A stretch of 53,117 nucleotides of DNA, from positions 1-53,117 of the forward strand of contig JBPCOI010000045.1 of the NCBI GenBank assembly GCA_051000395.1. Reading direction: 5' to 3'. The stretch's first letter is position 1, and every line of letters starts with the position of its first letter. Positions 32,481 through 41,175 of the stretch are shown here, piece after piece. This DNA comes from JBPCOI01 sp051000395 (lineage in GTDB: Bacteria; Actinomycetota; Actinomycetes; Mycobacteriales; Jatrophihabitantaceae). The notes beneath the pieces are model-generated. The model ran no database searches. It was given only the letters and a program-made list of their open reading frames with translations, and was not told the origin of the DNA. The position numbers and the translations under genes were made by a program.

Positions 32481-34118
32481 TCAGGCCGAGCCGAGGATGA
32501 TCTTGGCGTGCTTCTCGGCGCTGCCGCGGAAGTAGGTGAGCTCGATCGAGTCGCCCGGACGGTGGGTCTGGACGATCACGACGAGCTGGTCGTAGCTGAG
32601 GATCGCGTGCTTGTCTGCCACCACGACGACGTCCCCGTTCTGCAGGCCCGCCTTCGCCGCGGCCTCCCCGGGCGTGACCTGCTCGAGGTAGGCGCCCTCG
32701 CGGGTGCCGTCGGTGACGGTCCGTCCCTGGGCCCCGAGCGCTCCGTGCGCCGCCTTGCCGGACTTGATCAGCTGCGCGGCGATGTCGCGGGCATAGTTGA
32801 TCGGGATGGCGTAGCCGATGCCGCTGACCGGGGTCTGCTGGCCGGACGCGTCGGTCGTCGAGAACCGTCCCGCGGAGTTGATCCCGACCACGGCACCGGC
32901 GGCATCGACGAGAGCGCCACCGGAGTTGCCGGGGTTGATCGCGGCGTCGGTCTGCACCGCTTCGAGGTAGGCGTCCGACGCTCCGTTGTCGCCGAAGACG
33001 TGCACCGCCCGGCCCAGGGCGGACACGATGCCCGCGGTGACGGTGCCTTCCAGGCCCAGGGGTGAGCCGATCGCGATGACCGGGTCGCCCACCGCGAGCT
33101 GGTCAGAATTCCCGAGGGTGGCGACCGTCAGCTGATCGGTGGGCACCTTGAGGACGGCCAGATCGCTGATCGGATCGCGCCCGACGACCCGCGCGCTCGC
33201 CGTCGCCTCGTCGGAGAACGTCACGACGATCGACGAGCCCGGGCCGGTACCCGCGGCGATCACGTGGTTGTTGGTGAGCACGTAACCGTTCCTGTCGATC
33301 ACCACGCCGGATCCGACGGCGTACTCCGACGGCGTCGTCACGGCGATCGACACGACCGCCGGCCCGACCCGCTTGGCAATGACCGCGACGGAGCCAGGCG
33401 GGCGGTTCGCCGGCTTGTCGGCCGTGGCGAGGCTGACGTCGCCACGATGCAGCAGCGAACTGGCGCGGTTGGCCAGCCAGTAACCGGCGCCGCCGCCGAG
33501 CGCACCGGCGAGCAGCGCAACCAACACCATGATCGACGCCGTGCCCAGACCGAGCCTGGCCCGCTTCGAGCCCGCGGTCTCGGCGGGCGCCGGGGGTTGC
33601 GGCTCCGGCGCGAAGTCTTCCTCCGTCTCGCTGTCGAGATCGGGCTCAAGCTGCGCGGGCATCCCGCGGCTGAAGATCGCCCCGCGGCCCAGCCAGAACG
33701 GCGAATCCGGGTCGCGCCACGGATCGCGGTGGGCGTCGGCCTTCCACCACGGCGATTCCGCACGCGAACCGGTCGCGCAGATGCGCGTACCCGGAGCGGG
33801 CGCGAAGCCGTCGACGGCCTCTGGCGAAGCCCCGAACGTCTCGGTCAGGACGTGCGGCACGGGCGGCACCTGCATCGGCCGCGGGGGAAGCCGCTCGCCG
33901 TCGAGCGGTGCGAACGACACGCCCTGCTCGGGCGCGGCGAAGGCGGCCCGTTCCTCCGGCGACACGGTGGCCGGCGGCGGCGTATAGGGCGGCGGTTGCT
34001 CGCGGCGGTCGAAGGCGGACTCGACGCCCGGCGGCCGCGCGTAGCTGTCGTCCTCCGGCGGTCCCGCCGCAAGCCGGGCCTGCGACGCGACGGCCTCGCG
34101 CCCGGGCTGCTCGCTCAC
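32481..34118 (-). CDS. htrA: HtrA/DegP-like membrane-anchored serine protease
   Basis: 545 residues. A long proline-rich cytosolic part (~1-190), one membrane helix (~194-216, ASIMVLVALLAGALGGGAGYWLA), a trypsin-like domain with His in VLTNNHVIA, Asp in DPISDLAVLKV and Ser in NPGNSGGALVDA, and a C-terminal PDZ domain (VTPGEAAAKAGLQNGDVVVVADKHAI). It degrades or refolds damaged envelope proteins. GTG at 34118. Follows rseA, as in mycobacteria where HtrA and RseA act in the SigE envelope stress circuit. Confidence 0.92.
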   Translation of the reverse strand: MSEQPGREAVASQARLAAGPPEDDSYARPPGVESAFDRREQPPPYTPPPATVSPEERAAFAAPEQGVSFAPLDGERLPPRPMQVPPVPHVLTETFGASPEAVDGFAPAPGTRICATGSRAESPWWKADAHRDPWRDPDSPFWLGRGAIFSRGMPAQLEPDLDSETEEDFAPEPQPPAPAETAGSKRARLGLGTASIMVLVALLAGALGGGAGYWLANRASSLLHRGDVSLATADKPANRPPGSVAVIAKRVGPAVVSIAVTTPSEYAVGSGVVIDRNGYVLTNNHVIAAGTGPGSSIVVTFSDEATASARVVGRDPISDLAVLKVPTDQLTVATLGNSDQLAVGDPVIAIGSPLGLEGTVTAGIVSALGRAVHVFGDNGASDAYLEAVQTDAAINPGNSGGALVDAAGAVVGINSAGRFSTTDASGQQTPVSGIGYAIPINYARDIAAQLIKSGKAAHGALGAQGRTVTDGTREGAYLEQVTPGEAAAKAGLQNGDVVVVADKHAILSYDQLVVIVQTHRPGDSIELTYFRGSAEKHAKIILGSA

Positions 34119-34193
34119 ACACCGCTCCTGTCCGCCGCCGACAACTGCCTACGAGTCTGCCTCAGCGCGGCGAGGTGCGCCGAATCGCTGCCT

Positions 34194-34742
34194 TCAGTGC
34201 CCCAGGACGCGGTGCAGGGTCGCCGGCTCGATCACGATCGGGGCGCCGTGGCGCGCGGCCGGGACGACCCAGCCGGGACGCGGCTGCGCCGGGGTGCGCT
34301 GCTCTCCGCTGGCCTGCGCCACCGAGCCGACGGCGAGCACCCCGGCAGCGGCCACCGACATCGCCGTGGCGAATACGGCCCGCCGCCGGTGGTTACGCGC
34401 CGCTGGCGGCGCGGACCGTGCCGGGGCGACGAGCGCGGCCATCGGCGCGACCGTCGAACCGAAGGTGGGAAACATCGTGGAGCCGTCGGACGCGATCACG
34501 GTCGGCGTCACGGCGAGGGGAGTGGTCGACGGGACCTCGCGCAGCCGCTGCAGCAACCCGGTGGGCAGCGCCGGCGCGGGAGCTGCCCGAAGCGCCCACA
34601 CGGCCTCGCGCTGCACCGCGACGGCGTACCTGCACTCCGGGCAGGACGCGGTGTGCCGGGTCGCGCGTTCGCGGGCGTGCCCGATCAGGACGCCGTCCGC
34701 GAACGCGGCGATCGCTTCGTCGGAGAGGTGCTGCACGTTCAC
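34194..34742 (-). CDS. rseA: Anti-sigma factor (RseA-like, zinc-binding)
   Basis: 182 residues. N-terminal zinc anti-sigma domain with HARERATRHTASCPECRYAVAV (H-x3-C-x2-C type), one membrane helix (AVFATAMSVAAAGVLAVGSVAQA) and a short external tail. It would hold the partner SigE inactive until envelope stress. GTG start overlaps the sigE stop as GTGA (34739-34742). A longer open frame upstream lies inside sigE and is not used. Confidence 0.88.
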   Translation of the reverse strand: MNVQHLSDEAIAAFADGVLIGHARERATRHTASCPECRYAVAVQREAVWALRAAPAPALPTGLLQRLREVPSTTPLAVTPTVIASDGSTMFPTFGSTVAPMAALVAPARSAPPAARNHRRRAVFATAMSVAAAGVLAVGSVAQASGEQRTPAQPRPGWVVPAARHGAPIVIEPATLHRVLGH

Positions 34743-35320
34743 GGCAACGACGCCGCACGGGTGGACTCGGCACCGGGCTCGGCCGGACGCAGGCCCGGTG
34801 CGCGGTGCGCGAGCGCCTGGCGCAACAGCACCCCGTCGCGTTGGATGCGCGAGCGCACGGTGCCCACCTTGATGCCCAGGGTGGCCGCGATCTCCTCGTA
34901 GGACAATTGCTCGAGATCGCACAGCACGACGGCGACGCGGAAGTCGGCGGGCAGCGCGTCGAGCGCGCCCTGGATCTCCGGATCGAGATTCATCTGCTCG
35001 TAGGCCTGCTCCGGCCCGGATTCGCGCGAGGCGAGCTTGTCGCCGGCGTCATCGGGCAGCGCGTCGAAGCGGATCCGCTGACGCCGGCGCACCAGGTCCA
35101 GGAACAGGTTGGTGGTGATGCGGTGCAGCCAGCCCTCGAACGTGCCGGGGGTGTACTCGGCGAGGGAGCGGAAGACCCGGACGAACGTCTCCTGCGTCAG
35201 GTCCTCGGCGTCGGCGCGGTTGCCGGCGAGGCGGTAGGCCAGGCGGTACACCCGGTCGGCGTGTTCGCGCACGACCTCGTCCCAGGTGGGGGGCACCCAC
35301 ACCGCAGCCTCGGTCGTCAC
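34739..35320 (-). CDS. sigE: ECF RNA polymerase sigma factor SigE
   Basis: 193 residues from GTG 35320. Region 2: WDEVVREHADRVYRLAYRLAGNRADAEDLTQETFVRVFRSL and TFEGWLHRITTNLFLDLVRRRQR; region 4: ALDALPADFRVAVVLCDLEQLSYEEIAATLGIKVGTVRSRIQR. Matches the mycobacterial SigE type (envelope, surface and heat stress). First gene of sigE-rseA, with htrA and tatB downstream. An alternative start further upstream (to 35395) is open but lacks conserved sequence. Confidence 0.93.
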   Translation of the reverse strand: MTTEAAVWVPPTWDEVVREHADRVYRLAYRLAGNRADAEDLTQETFVRVFRSLAEYTPGTFEGWLHRITTNLFLDLVRRRQRIRFDALPDDAGDKLASRESGPEQAYEQMNLDPEIQGALDALPADFRVAVVLCDLEQLSYEEIAATLGIKVGTVRSRIQRDGVLLRQALAHRAPGLRPAEPGAESTRAASLP

Positions 35321-35476
35321 GAATCCCTCACCTCGTCGCCGTAGCAGCTCATCCTGCCTCACGACACAACCAGCGAATGCTGTCCGCCGGTGCAACGCCT
35401 CAGCGCGCGCTCACGTTCCCGTACCGCGGGCCGGCGGCGGCGCCGCGTGGTCCCCAGGGTCACTAGTGTCTGGCGC

Positions 35477-36835
35477 GTGCACGCGTACACGCCGGAGGAC
35501 GACCGGACCGTCCACGCGCTCGTCGAGTACTGCCTCGACCGGCTCGCGATGCAGGCGCCGCTCGACCGTCCGATGACCCCCGGCGAGCTGGATGCACTCG
35601 CCGGCGGCACGATCACCCCCGCGGGTATCGGCGGGCAGGAGGCGCTGCGGCTGTGGCGTGAGGTCCTCGGACCGGCGTGCCTCTCGGTGGACCACCCGCG
35701 CTACCTGTCCTTCATCCCGAACGCGCCGACCAAGGCCGCGACGTACTTCGACATGCTCGTCGCCGCCTCCAACGTCTACGGCGGGTCGTGGCTGGAGGGT
35801 TCCGGAGCCGTCCACGCCGAGAACCAGGCGCTGCGGTGGATCTCCGACCTGGCCGGCTTCCCGGACGAGGCGGGCGGCGTGTTCGTGCAGGGCGGCACGA
35901 TCGGCAACCTGTCCGCACTGGTGGCCGCACGCGAGTGGGCCCTGCACGAACGTGGCGGGCGGCCGGCGCGCTGGGCCGTCTGCGTGACGGAGGAGACGCA
36001 CTCCTCGGTCACGCACGCGCTGCGCGTGGTCATGGATGTCGACGTCGTCGAGGTCCCCGGCGACGGGAGCGGCCGGATGCTCGGCTGCGCCCTGCGCGCC
36101 GCGGTACTCGCGCTGCCGGACGACATGCGCGACGGAATCTTCGCGGTTGTCGCCACGGCCGGCACCACCAACCTCGGCGTCGTGGACGACATCGCCGGGA
36201 TCGCATCGGTCGCATCGGACTACGGCTGGTGGCTGCACGTCGACGGCGCCTATGGGGGCGCCGGTCTCGCCGCGCCGAGCGTGCGGCACCTGTTCGCGGG
36301 CGTCGAACGGGCTGACTCGTTCATCGTCGACCCGCACAAGTGGTTCTTCGCGCCGTTCGACTGCTGCGCGCTGGTCTACCGCGACCCGGTGCAGGCGCGC
36401 GCCGCCCACACCCAGCACGCCGGTTACCTCGACCCGGTCACCGTGGAGGGCGAGTGGAACCCGTCGGACTTCGCGATCCAGCTCACCCGGCGATCGCGCG
36501 GGCTGCCGTTCTGGTTCTCCCTGGCCGTGCACGGCACCGACGCCTACCGCGACGCGCTCGAACAGACCCTCTCCGTCGCCCGCGCAGGTGCCGAGCTGAT
36601 CCGCGCGGCGCCGCACCTGCGGCTGCTGGTCGAGCCGGAACTCAGCGTCCTGATCTTCGAACGGATCGGCTGGGACGACGCGGACTACACGCTCTGGAGC
36701 GCGAAGCTGCTCGCCGAGCAGGTGGCGTTCGTGACCCCGTCCAGGCATGCGGGACGCGTCTGCACCCGCTTCGCCATCGTGAACCCCACGACGACCCCGG
36801 ACGACCTCGAGCTGATCATCGACTCGATGCGCTGA
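35477..36835 (+). CDS. PLP-dependent aromatic amino acid decarboxylase family protein
   Basis: 452 residues. Group II decarboxylase fold: NAPTKAATYFDMLVAASNVYGGSWLEGSGAVHAENQALRW, GGVFVQGGTIGNLSALVAAR, ATAGTTNLGVVDDI, LHVDGAYGGAGL (Asp contacting the PLP ring) and FIVDPHKWFFAPFDC (Schiff-base Lys). Substrate likely an aromatic or related amino acid but not decided by sequence. GTG 35477 chosen because conserved sequence begins right there; the upstream frame is Arg-rich noise. Divergent from sigE. Confidence 0.88.
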   Translation: MHAYTPEDDRTVHALVEYCLDRLAMQAPLDRPMTPGELDALAGGTITPAGIGGQEALRLWREVLGPACLSVDHPRYLSFIPNAPTKAATYFDMLVAASNVYGGSWLEGSGAVHAENQALRWISDLAGFPDEAGGVFVQGGTIGNLSALVAAREWALHERGGRPARWAVCVTEETHSSVTHALRVVMDVDVVEVPGDGSGRMLGCALRAAVLALPDDMRDGIFAVVATAGTTNLGVVDDIAGIASVASDYGWWLHVDGAYGGAGLAAPSVRHLFAGVERADSFIVDPHKWFFAPFDCCALVYRDPVQARAAHTQHAGYLDPVTVEGEWNPSDFAIQLTRRSRGLPFWFSLAVHGTDAYRDALEQTLSVARAGAELIRAAPHLRLLVEPELSVLIFERIGWDDADYTLWSAKLLAEQVAFVTPSRHAGRVCTRFAIVNPTTTPDDLELIIDSMR

Positions 36836-36841
36836 GCGGGC

Positions 36842-36901
36842 GCCGATCGTGCACGTTCTGGCCGCGTGCCGGGTGCCGGGTGCGAAGGTTGCACGATCGG
36901 C
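36842..36901. repeat. Intergenic palindrome
   Basis: Perfect 12-bp arms GCCGATCGTGCA (36842-36853) and TGCACGATCGGC (36890-36901), 36 bp apart, starting 7 bp after the decarboxylase stop. It may be a terminator. It shares CACGATCGGC with the palindrome at 31964-32012. Confidence 0.75.
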
Positions 36902-36916
36902 AATAGGGTGCCGGGC

Positions 36917-37555
36917 ATGGCCGACGCGATGCTGAACTACGACAGCCTGTGCTACGCGGAGTCGTACGCAGTCGAGGACGACGTGATCGCCGCGGCGCGG
37001 GCACGGGCCCGCGAGCTGGGCTGCGTGCCGATCGGGGCGGCCGGTGGGGCGACGCTGCGCGTGCTCGCCGCCGCGACGGGCGCGCGGGCGGTGGTCGAGG
37101 TGGGCACCGGAGCCGGCGTCTCCGGGCTGTGCCTGCTCGGCGGCATGGCCCCGGACGGCGTGCTGACGACCGTCGACGTCGAGGGCGAGCACCAGCGCGC
37201 GGCGAAGGAGGCGTTCACCGAGGCGGGAGTCGGCTCGACGCGCTTCCGGCTGATCAACGGCTCGGCCAGCGAGGTGCTGCCGCGCCTGCGCGACGCCGCG
37301 TACGACCTCGTCTTCGTCGATGCCGACAAGAGCGCCTACGCGGTGTACTACGAGCAGGCGGTGCGCCTGCTACGTCCTGGCGGCGTGGTGGCATTCGACA
37401 ACGCGCTGTGGCACGACCGCGTCGCCGACCCGTCCCAGCGCGACACCGACACCACCGTGCTGCGCGAGCTGGGCAGAACCGCGCGTGCCGACGACCGTCT
37501 CGTCGCGGCGCTGCTGCCAGTGGGCGACGGGCTGCTGATCGCCGCCAAACGCTGA
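36917..37555 (+). CDS. Class I SAM-dependent O-methyltransferase
   Basis: 212 residues. Family-3 O-methyltransferase blocks: AVVEVGTGAGVSGLCLLGG (SAM-binding motif I), VLTTVDVEGEHQRAAKEAF, YDLVFVDADKSAYAVYYEQAVRLLRPGGVVAFDNALWHDRV (metal-binding Asp and Asn/Asp). Mycobacteria have a similar gene beside sigE (known position of an O-methyltransferase). ATG 36917 chosen over an earlier start inside the palindrome. Its 3' end carries a 14-bp tandem duplication that includes the stop codon. Confidence 0.9.
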   Translation: MADAMLNYDSLCYAESYAVEDDVIAAARARARELGCVPIGAAGGATLRVLAAATGARAVVEVGTGAGVSGLCLLGGMAPDGVLTTVDVEGEHQRAAKEAFTEAGVGSTRFRLINGSASEVLPRLRDAAYDLVFVDADKSAYAVYYEQAVRLLRPGGVVAFDNALWHDRVADPSQRDTDTTVLRELGRTARADDRLVAALLPVGDGLLIAAKR

Positions 37556-37587
37556 TCGCCAAACGCTGATCGCCGGCACGATCGTGC
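37544..37587. repeat. 14-bp tandem duplication and CACGATCGTG palindrome
   Basis: GCCAAACGCTGATC occurs twice in tandem (37544-37557, 37558-37571), covering the stop codon of the methyltransferase gene. The palindrome GCACGATCGTGC follows at 37576-37587, related to the CACGATCGGC motif seen elsewhere. Confidence 0.75.
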
Positions 37588-37621
37588 GGGCCGGCGGAAC
37601 GACGCGCGATAGCGTCGCAGC

Positions 37622-37918
37622 GTGGCCTGCTACGTCGACACGGTCCGCGCCTACCCCGGCGCGGGACTTCGCTACACCGAGTTCTGCCACCTGCTCGCCG
37701 ACACCCGCGACGAGCTGCACGCAATCGCCGACGCGCTCGGCATCCCCCGGCGCTTCTTCCAGGACCACCCGTGGCGCTGGCACCACGACCTGCCTGCGCC
37801 GTTTCGCGCGCGTGCCGTCGAACTCGGCGCGCGCGAGGTGACGATGCACGAGGTGGGCGCGCTGCTGCGCGCGCGCAGGGCGGCGCTCGGCGGACGGACG
37901 CGCGCGGACGTCGCGTAG
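37622..37918 (+). CDS. DUF4031 domain protein
   Basis: 98 residues: MACYVDTVRAYPGAGLRYTEFCHLLADTRDEL then HAIADALGIPRRFFQDHPWRWHHDLPAPFRARAVELGA. The DTVR, HLLAD, and HHD blocks fit DUF4031, a small family of unknown function common in actinobacteria. GTG start at 37622. Sits 9 bp before fbiA, so probably in one transcript with it. Confidence 0.85.
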   Translation: MACYVDTVRAYPGAGLRYTEFCHLLADTRDELHAIADALGIPRRFFQDHPWRWHHDLPAPFRARAVELGAREVTMHEVGALLRARRAALGGRTRADVA

Positions 37919-37927
37919 GTTCGACCC

Positions 37928-38866
37928 GTGCGGATCACGGTGCTCGCCGGTGGCGTCGGCGGGGCGAAGTTCCTGCGCGGAGTGCGCGCCGCGTGCCCGT
38001 CCGACACGATCACGGCGATCGTCAACACCGGCGACGACGTCACCCTGCACGGACTGCGGATCTGCCCCGATCTGGACAGCGTCATGTACGCACTCGGCGG
38101 TGCGGCCGACGCCGAGCGCGGCTGGGGACGGGACGGGGAGAGCTGGCGGGTCAAGGCCGAACTGGAACGCTACGGCGCCGAACCGTCATGGTTCGGCCTC
38201 GGCGACCTCGACCTCGCGACGCATCTGGTCCGCACGCGGATGCTCGACGCGGGCTACCCGCTCAGCGACGTGACCGAGGCGCTGTGCCGCCGGTGGAACC
38301 CAGGGGTGCGGTTGCTGCCGATGACCGACGAGCGCTGCGAGACGCATGTCGTGGTCGACCTCGACGATGCCAGGCGCGCGATCCACTTCCAGGAGTGGTG
38401 GATCAGGTACCGCGCCGACCTGCCGGCGCGCGCGTTCGTGCAGGTGGGTCTCGACGAGGCGAAGCCGGGCCCGGGAGTATACGAGGCGATCACCAGCGCC
38501 GACGCGGTGCTGCTCGCCCCGAGCAATCCGGTCGTCTCGATCGCGACGATCCTCGCCGTGCCCGGCGTCCGCGAGGCCGTCGCGAGTACGCCGGCGCCCG
38601 TCGTCGGCGTGTCGCCGATTGTCGGGGGGGCCCCGGTGCGCGGCCGGGCGGACGCCTGCCTGCCGGCGATCGGAGTCGAGGTGAGCGCGGAGGGCGTCGG
38701 GCGGTACTACGGCTCGCGGCGCCACGGCGGGCTGCTCGACGGCTGGCTGGTCCACGACACCGACGCGGCGGACATCGCCGACGTGCGGGTGCGCAACGTC
38801 GCGCTGCTGATGAGCGACGACACGGCGACGGCGGCCATGGTGCGTGCCGCGCTGGAGCTGACGTGA
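37928..38866 (+). CDS. fbiA: 2-phospho-L-lactate transferase (FbiA/CofD)
   Basis: 312 residues. Makes (dehydro-)F420-0 by transferring a phospholactyl or phosphoenolpyruvyl group to the deazaflavin Fo. Signature: ITVLAGGVGGAKFLRGV at the N-terminus, IVNTGDDVTLHGLRICPDLDSVMYALGG, WFGLGDLDLATHLVRT and VLLAPSNPVVSIATIL. GTG at 37928. First of the F420 pair with fbiB; these cofactors serve redox enzymes in actinobacteria. Confidence 0.95.
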   Translation: MRITVLAGGVGGAKFLRGVRAACPSDTITAIVNTGDDVTLHGLRICPDLDSVMYALGGAADAERGWGRDGESWRVKAELERYGAEPSWFGLGDLDLATHLVRTRMLDAGYPLSDVTEALCRRWNPGVRLLPMTDERCETHVVVDLDDARRAIHFQEWWIRYRADLPARAFVQVGLDEAKPGPGVYEAITSADAVLLAPSNPVVSIATILAVPGVREAVASTPAPVVGVSPIVGGAPVRGRADACLPAIGVEVSAEGVGRYYGSRRHGGLLDGWLVHDTDAADIADVRVRNVALLMSDDTATAAMVRAALELT

Positions 38867-38941
38867 GCGAGACTTGCCGAGCGCACCACACAACAGTGCC
38901 CTTGGTGCCGCACGCGGTACCGCAGCGAAGCGAGGACCGGC

Positions 38942-40276
38942 GTGAACGGTGACCACGGCGTGGCGCGCCTGGAGGTCCTGCCGGTGGCGGGCATCGGCGA
39001 GCTGCGTCCCGGCGACGACCTCGTCGGGCTGATCGCCGAGCACGCGCCGCAGCTGCGCGACGGCGACGTGCTGGTGGTGACGTCCAAGGCGGTCTCCAAG
39101 GTGGAGGGACGCCTGCTCGTGCTCGACAGCGCCGACGATCAGGCGCGTGAACTCGCCCGGCAGCGCGCGATCGACGAGGAGACGGTGCGCGTGGTGGCGC
39201 AGCGCGGGCCGCTGCGCATCGTCGAGACGCGCCACGGGCTGGTGCTGGCCGCCGCCGGCGTGGATGCGTCCAACGTCGCGCGTGACGAGCTCGCCCTGCT
39301 CCCCCTCGATCCGGACGCGTCGGCGGAACGTCTGCGCGCCGGCCTGCGCGAGCGCATCGGCGTCGAGGTCGGGGTGCTCGTCAGCGACTCGATGGGGCGG
39401 CCGTGGCGCGCGGGCATCACCGACACGGCGATCGGTGTCGCCGGGATGACCGCCCTCACCGATCCCCGCGGCCGTAGCGACGCGTACGGCAACATCCTCG
39501 CCGTCACCCAGGTGGCGGTCGCCGACGAGGTGGCCGCCGCGGCCGATCTGGTGAAGGGCAAGCTCGGCGGCATCCCGGTCGCGATCGTGCGTGGCCTGGC
39601 GCGCGACGGCAAGCTCGACGACGACGGACTCGGCAGCCGCTCACTGATCCGCGACGCGCAGGACGACCTGTTCCGGCTGGGCACCACCGAAGCGGTCGCG
39701 GAGGGCCGCCGCGAAGCGACGCAGCCCCCGGGCCGGCTGCACGCCGACGCCGTGGCGACCGTCTCGGCGCTCAGGCCCGCCTCGGACGCACAATCCGCTG
39801 TGCAGCAAGGGTTTCTGGGCTTCCTGGCCGCACGTCCGGACGCGATGTGGCGCTCCTGCGCAGCGGGTCACCTGACCGCCAGCACGCTCGTCGTCGACCC
39901 CTCGCGGCGGGCGGTTCTGCTCACGTTGCACCCCCGCCTCGGGCGCTGGGTGCAGCTCGGCGGCCACTGCGAGCCCGACGACCGCACGCTGCTGGCGGCC
40001 GCCGCCCGGGAGGCCAGCGAGGAGAGCGGCATCGCCGACCTGCAGCTCGACCCGACACCGCTCGGACTGGACGTGCACGCGATCACCTGCTCTCTCGGCG
40101 TACCCACCCGGCACTTCGACGTGCGTTTCCTGGCCGTGGCACCGGCCGGCGCGCGGCCCGCGCGCAGCGACGAATCCCTGGACCTGCGGTGGTTCGGCTG
40201 GGACGCATTGCCCGCGGGCGTGACGACGGAGGTCGCCGAGCTGGTCGGCGCCGGACGCCACCGCCTGGGAGCGTGA
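38942..40276 (+). CDS. fbiB: F420-0:gamma-glutamyl ligase fused to a NUDIX domain
   Basis: 444 residues. The first ~255 are a CofE ligase (GDVLVVTSKAVSKVEGRLL, LVLAAAGVDASNV, GVLVSDSMGRPWRAGITDTAIGVAG, RGRSDAYGNILAVTQVAVADEVAAAADLVKGK), adding glutamates to F420-0. Instead of the FMN-dependent reductase domain of mycobacterial FbiB, residues ~275-440 form a NUDIX hydrolase domain with the box GGHCEPDDRTLLAAAAREAS EESGI (at ~339-363). The NUDIX box has Asp in place of one Glu. No frame break between the domains. GTG at 38942; the stop overlaps the next ATG by one base. Confidence 0.88.
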   Translation: MNGDHGVARLEVLPVAGIGELRPGDDLVGLIAEHAPQLRDGDVLVVTSKAVSKVEGRLLVLDSADDQARELARQRAIDEETVRVVAQRGPLRIVETRHGLVLAAAGVDASNVARDELALLPLDPDASAERLRAGLRERIGVEVGVLVSDSMGRPWRAGITDTAIGVAGMTALTDPRGRSDAYGNILAVTQVAVADEVAAAADLVKGKLGGIPVAIVRGLARDGKLDDDGLGSRSLIRDAQDDLFRLGTTEAVAEGRREATQPPGRLHADAVATVSALRPASDAQSAVQQGFLGFLAARPDAMWRSCAAGHLTASTLVVDPSRRAVLLTLHPRLGRWVQLGGHCEPDDRTLLAAAAREASEESGIADLQLDPTPLGLDVHAITCSLGVPTRHFDVRFLAVAPAGARPARSDESLDLRWFGWDALPAGVTTEVAELVGAGRHRLGA

Positions 40277-41115
40277 TGCGCCCGGACGTGCTGGCCGCGG
40301 TCGCGGACTGGCCGGCGCCGACGGCGGCGGCCGCGGTGGTGGGGCCGTCCGGTGTGCTCGCGGCAACCGGACCCACCGACCACCTGTTCCCGCTCGCGTC
40401 GGTCACGAAACCCCTTGCCGTGCTGGCGATGCTCGTCGCCGTGGAGGAGGGCGCTGTCGAACTGACGGACGCGGCCGACGAGGTGCTGCTGCCCGGAGCG
40501 ACGATGGGGCACCTGCTCGCGCACGCCTCGGGACTCGCACCGGAGCGAGCGCTACGGTCGTTCCCGCCGGCGACCCGCCGGGTGTATTCGAACGTCGGCG
40601 TCGAGCTGGCGGCAGCCCGGGTGGCCGCGGCGACGGGCCTGCAGTTCGCGTCCTACTTCGACGAGGCCCTGGTACGACCGCTCGCATTGGGCGCTACCAG
40701 CCTGCCTGGCTCGCCCGCTCGCGACGGCATCTCGACGGTGGACGACCTCGTCCGCGTGATGCAGGAAATCCTTACGCCACAAGGGTTTCTGCATTCCTCG
40801 ACGCTGCAGGACGCGACCACGGTCCAGTATCCGGGCCTGCGGGGTGTGCTGCCCGGTTACGGCGGCCAGGATCCGAACGACTGGGGTCTGGGCTTCGAGA
40901 TCAGGGCGCACAAACACCCGCACTGGACGGGCGGCACGAACTCGCCCGCCACGTTCGGTCACTTCGGCCAGAGCGGCACCATGTTCTGGATCGATCCGGT
41001 GGCGCGGGTCGGGCTCGTGGCGTTGAGCGACCGCGCCTTCGGCCCGTGGGCCGCTGCTGCGTGGCCGGCGCTGTCCGACGCCGTGCTGCGCTCGGCGACG
41101 ACCGCCGCCGGGTGA
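40276..41115 (+). CDS. Serine hydrolase, class C beta-lactamase/penicillin-binding family
   Basis: 279 residues. SVTK (residues ~39-42) is the SxxK active-site motif, followed by YSN (RRVYSNVGVE), the YxN motif. The HxG-like block HFGQSGT lies near the C-terminus. No signal peptide, so it is probably cytoplasmic: an esterase or amidase rather than a resistance enzyme. Translationally coupled to fbiB by TGATG, though a link to F420 is not evident. Confidence 0.85.
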   Translation: MRPDVLAAVADWPAPTAAAAVVGPSGVLAATGPTDHLFPLASVTKPLAVLAMLVAVEEGAVELTDAADEVLLPGATMGHLLAHASGLAPERALRSFPPATRRVYSNVGVELAAARVAAATGLQFASYFDEALVRPLALGATSLPGSPARDGISTVDDLVRVMQEILTPQGFLHSSTLQDATTVQYPGLRGVLPGYGGQDPNDWGLGFEIRAHKHPHWTGGTNSPATFGHFGQSGTMFWIDPVARVGLVALSDRAFGPWAAAAWPALSDAVLRSATTAAG

Positions 41116-41175
41116 GACCGCCGCTAACGGTCCGCTCTGCCTACTGCCCATTGCGCGACGGCTGTCCGCTGCCGA

